5,265 bases of DNA. Origin: Sutterellaceae bacterium. GTDB taxonomy: Bacteria; Pseudomonadota; Gammaproteobacteria; Burkholderiales; Burkholderiaceae_F. The notes under the pieces are model-generated. The model had not been told where the DNA came from and searched no databases. It worked only from the letters and a program-made list of their open reading frames with translations. Below, in pieces: positions 5,265-5,265 of this stretch. How positions within the stretch are numbered: position 1 is the stretch's first letter; every line of letters starts with the position of its first letter. A program made the translations under genes and the position numbers. The stretch is taken from the NCBI GenBank assembly GCA_030531135.1, contig JAUNOJ010000096.1, positions 1-5,265 on the forward strand, read 5' to 3'.

Positions 5265-5265
5265 A

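Noticed and set aside
1..5265. CRISPR array, insertion sequence, tRNA or rRNA
   Set aside because: No regularly spaced repeats, no transposase motifs or terminal inverted repeats, and no tRNA-like or rRNA sequence were seen; nearly all of the window is accounted for by coding genes.

Overview
The window is compact, about 55% G+C by eye, and fully bacterial. It carries two back-to-back transcription units, with the tip of a third gene at the right edge. Twin-arginine signal peptides, an EnvZ/OmpR-type two-component pair and the codon style suggest a Gram-negative proteobacterium. A betaproteobacterium of the Sutterella/Parasutterella kind is my guess from general resemblance; no marker gene confirms it.

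Left part, minus strand (positions 2828 down to 2): four tightly packed genes read leftwards. In order they are a Sec-exported single-domain cupin, a Tat-exported flavodoxin-like protein, a Tat-exported alpha/beta hydrolase and a Tat-exported DUF362 protein, which the left window edge cuts. Gaps are 10, 27 and 3 nt. Two of the downstream ribosome binding sites overlap the preceding stop codon or last codons, so this is almost certainly one operon. All four products have an N-terminal export signal followed by Gln at the predicted mature end, so they appear to form an envelope-located small-molecule or redox module. Its substrate cannot be read from the sequence.

Middle (2829-3022): a 194-nt divergent intergenic region. 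It holds a 12-nt motif, TTGTCAGnnACC, in two opposite copies, each reading toward the nearer gene, and a direct repeat of CGwTGCCCG with 21-nt spacing. These are the best candidates for operator sites. No strong sigma-70 promoter stands out.

Right part, plus strand (3023-5215): an OmpR/PhoB-family response regulator, then 15 nt later an EnvZ-like membrane histidine kinase with a periplasmic sensor domain of about 140 residues. The simplest reading is that this pair controls the divergent exported cassette, itself, or both. That is inference from position only.

Right edge: a minus-strand reading frame open to the window edge ends at 5178 and overlaps the kinase 3' end by 38 nt. It is probably the C-terminus of a convergent gene.
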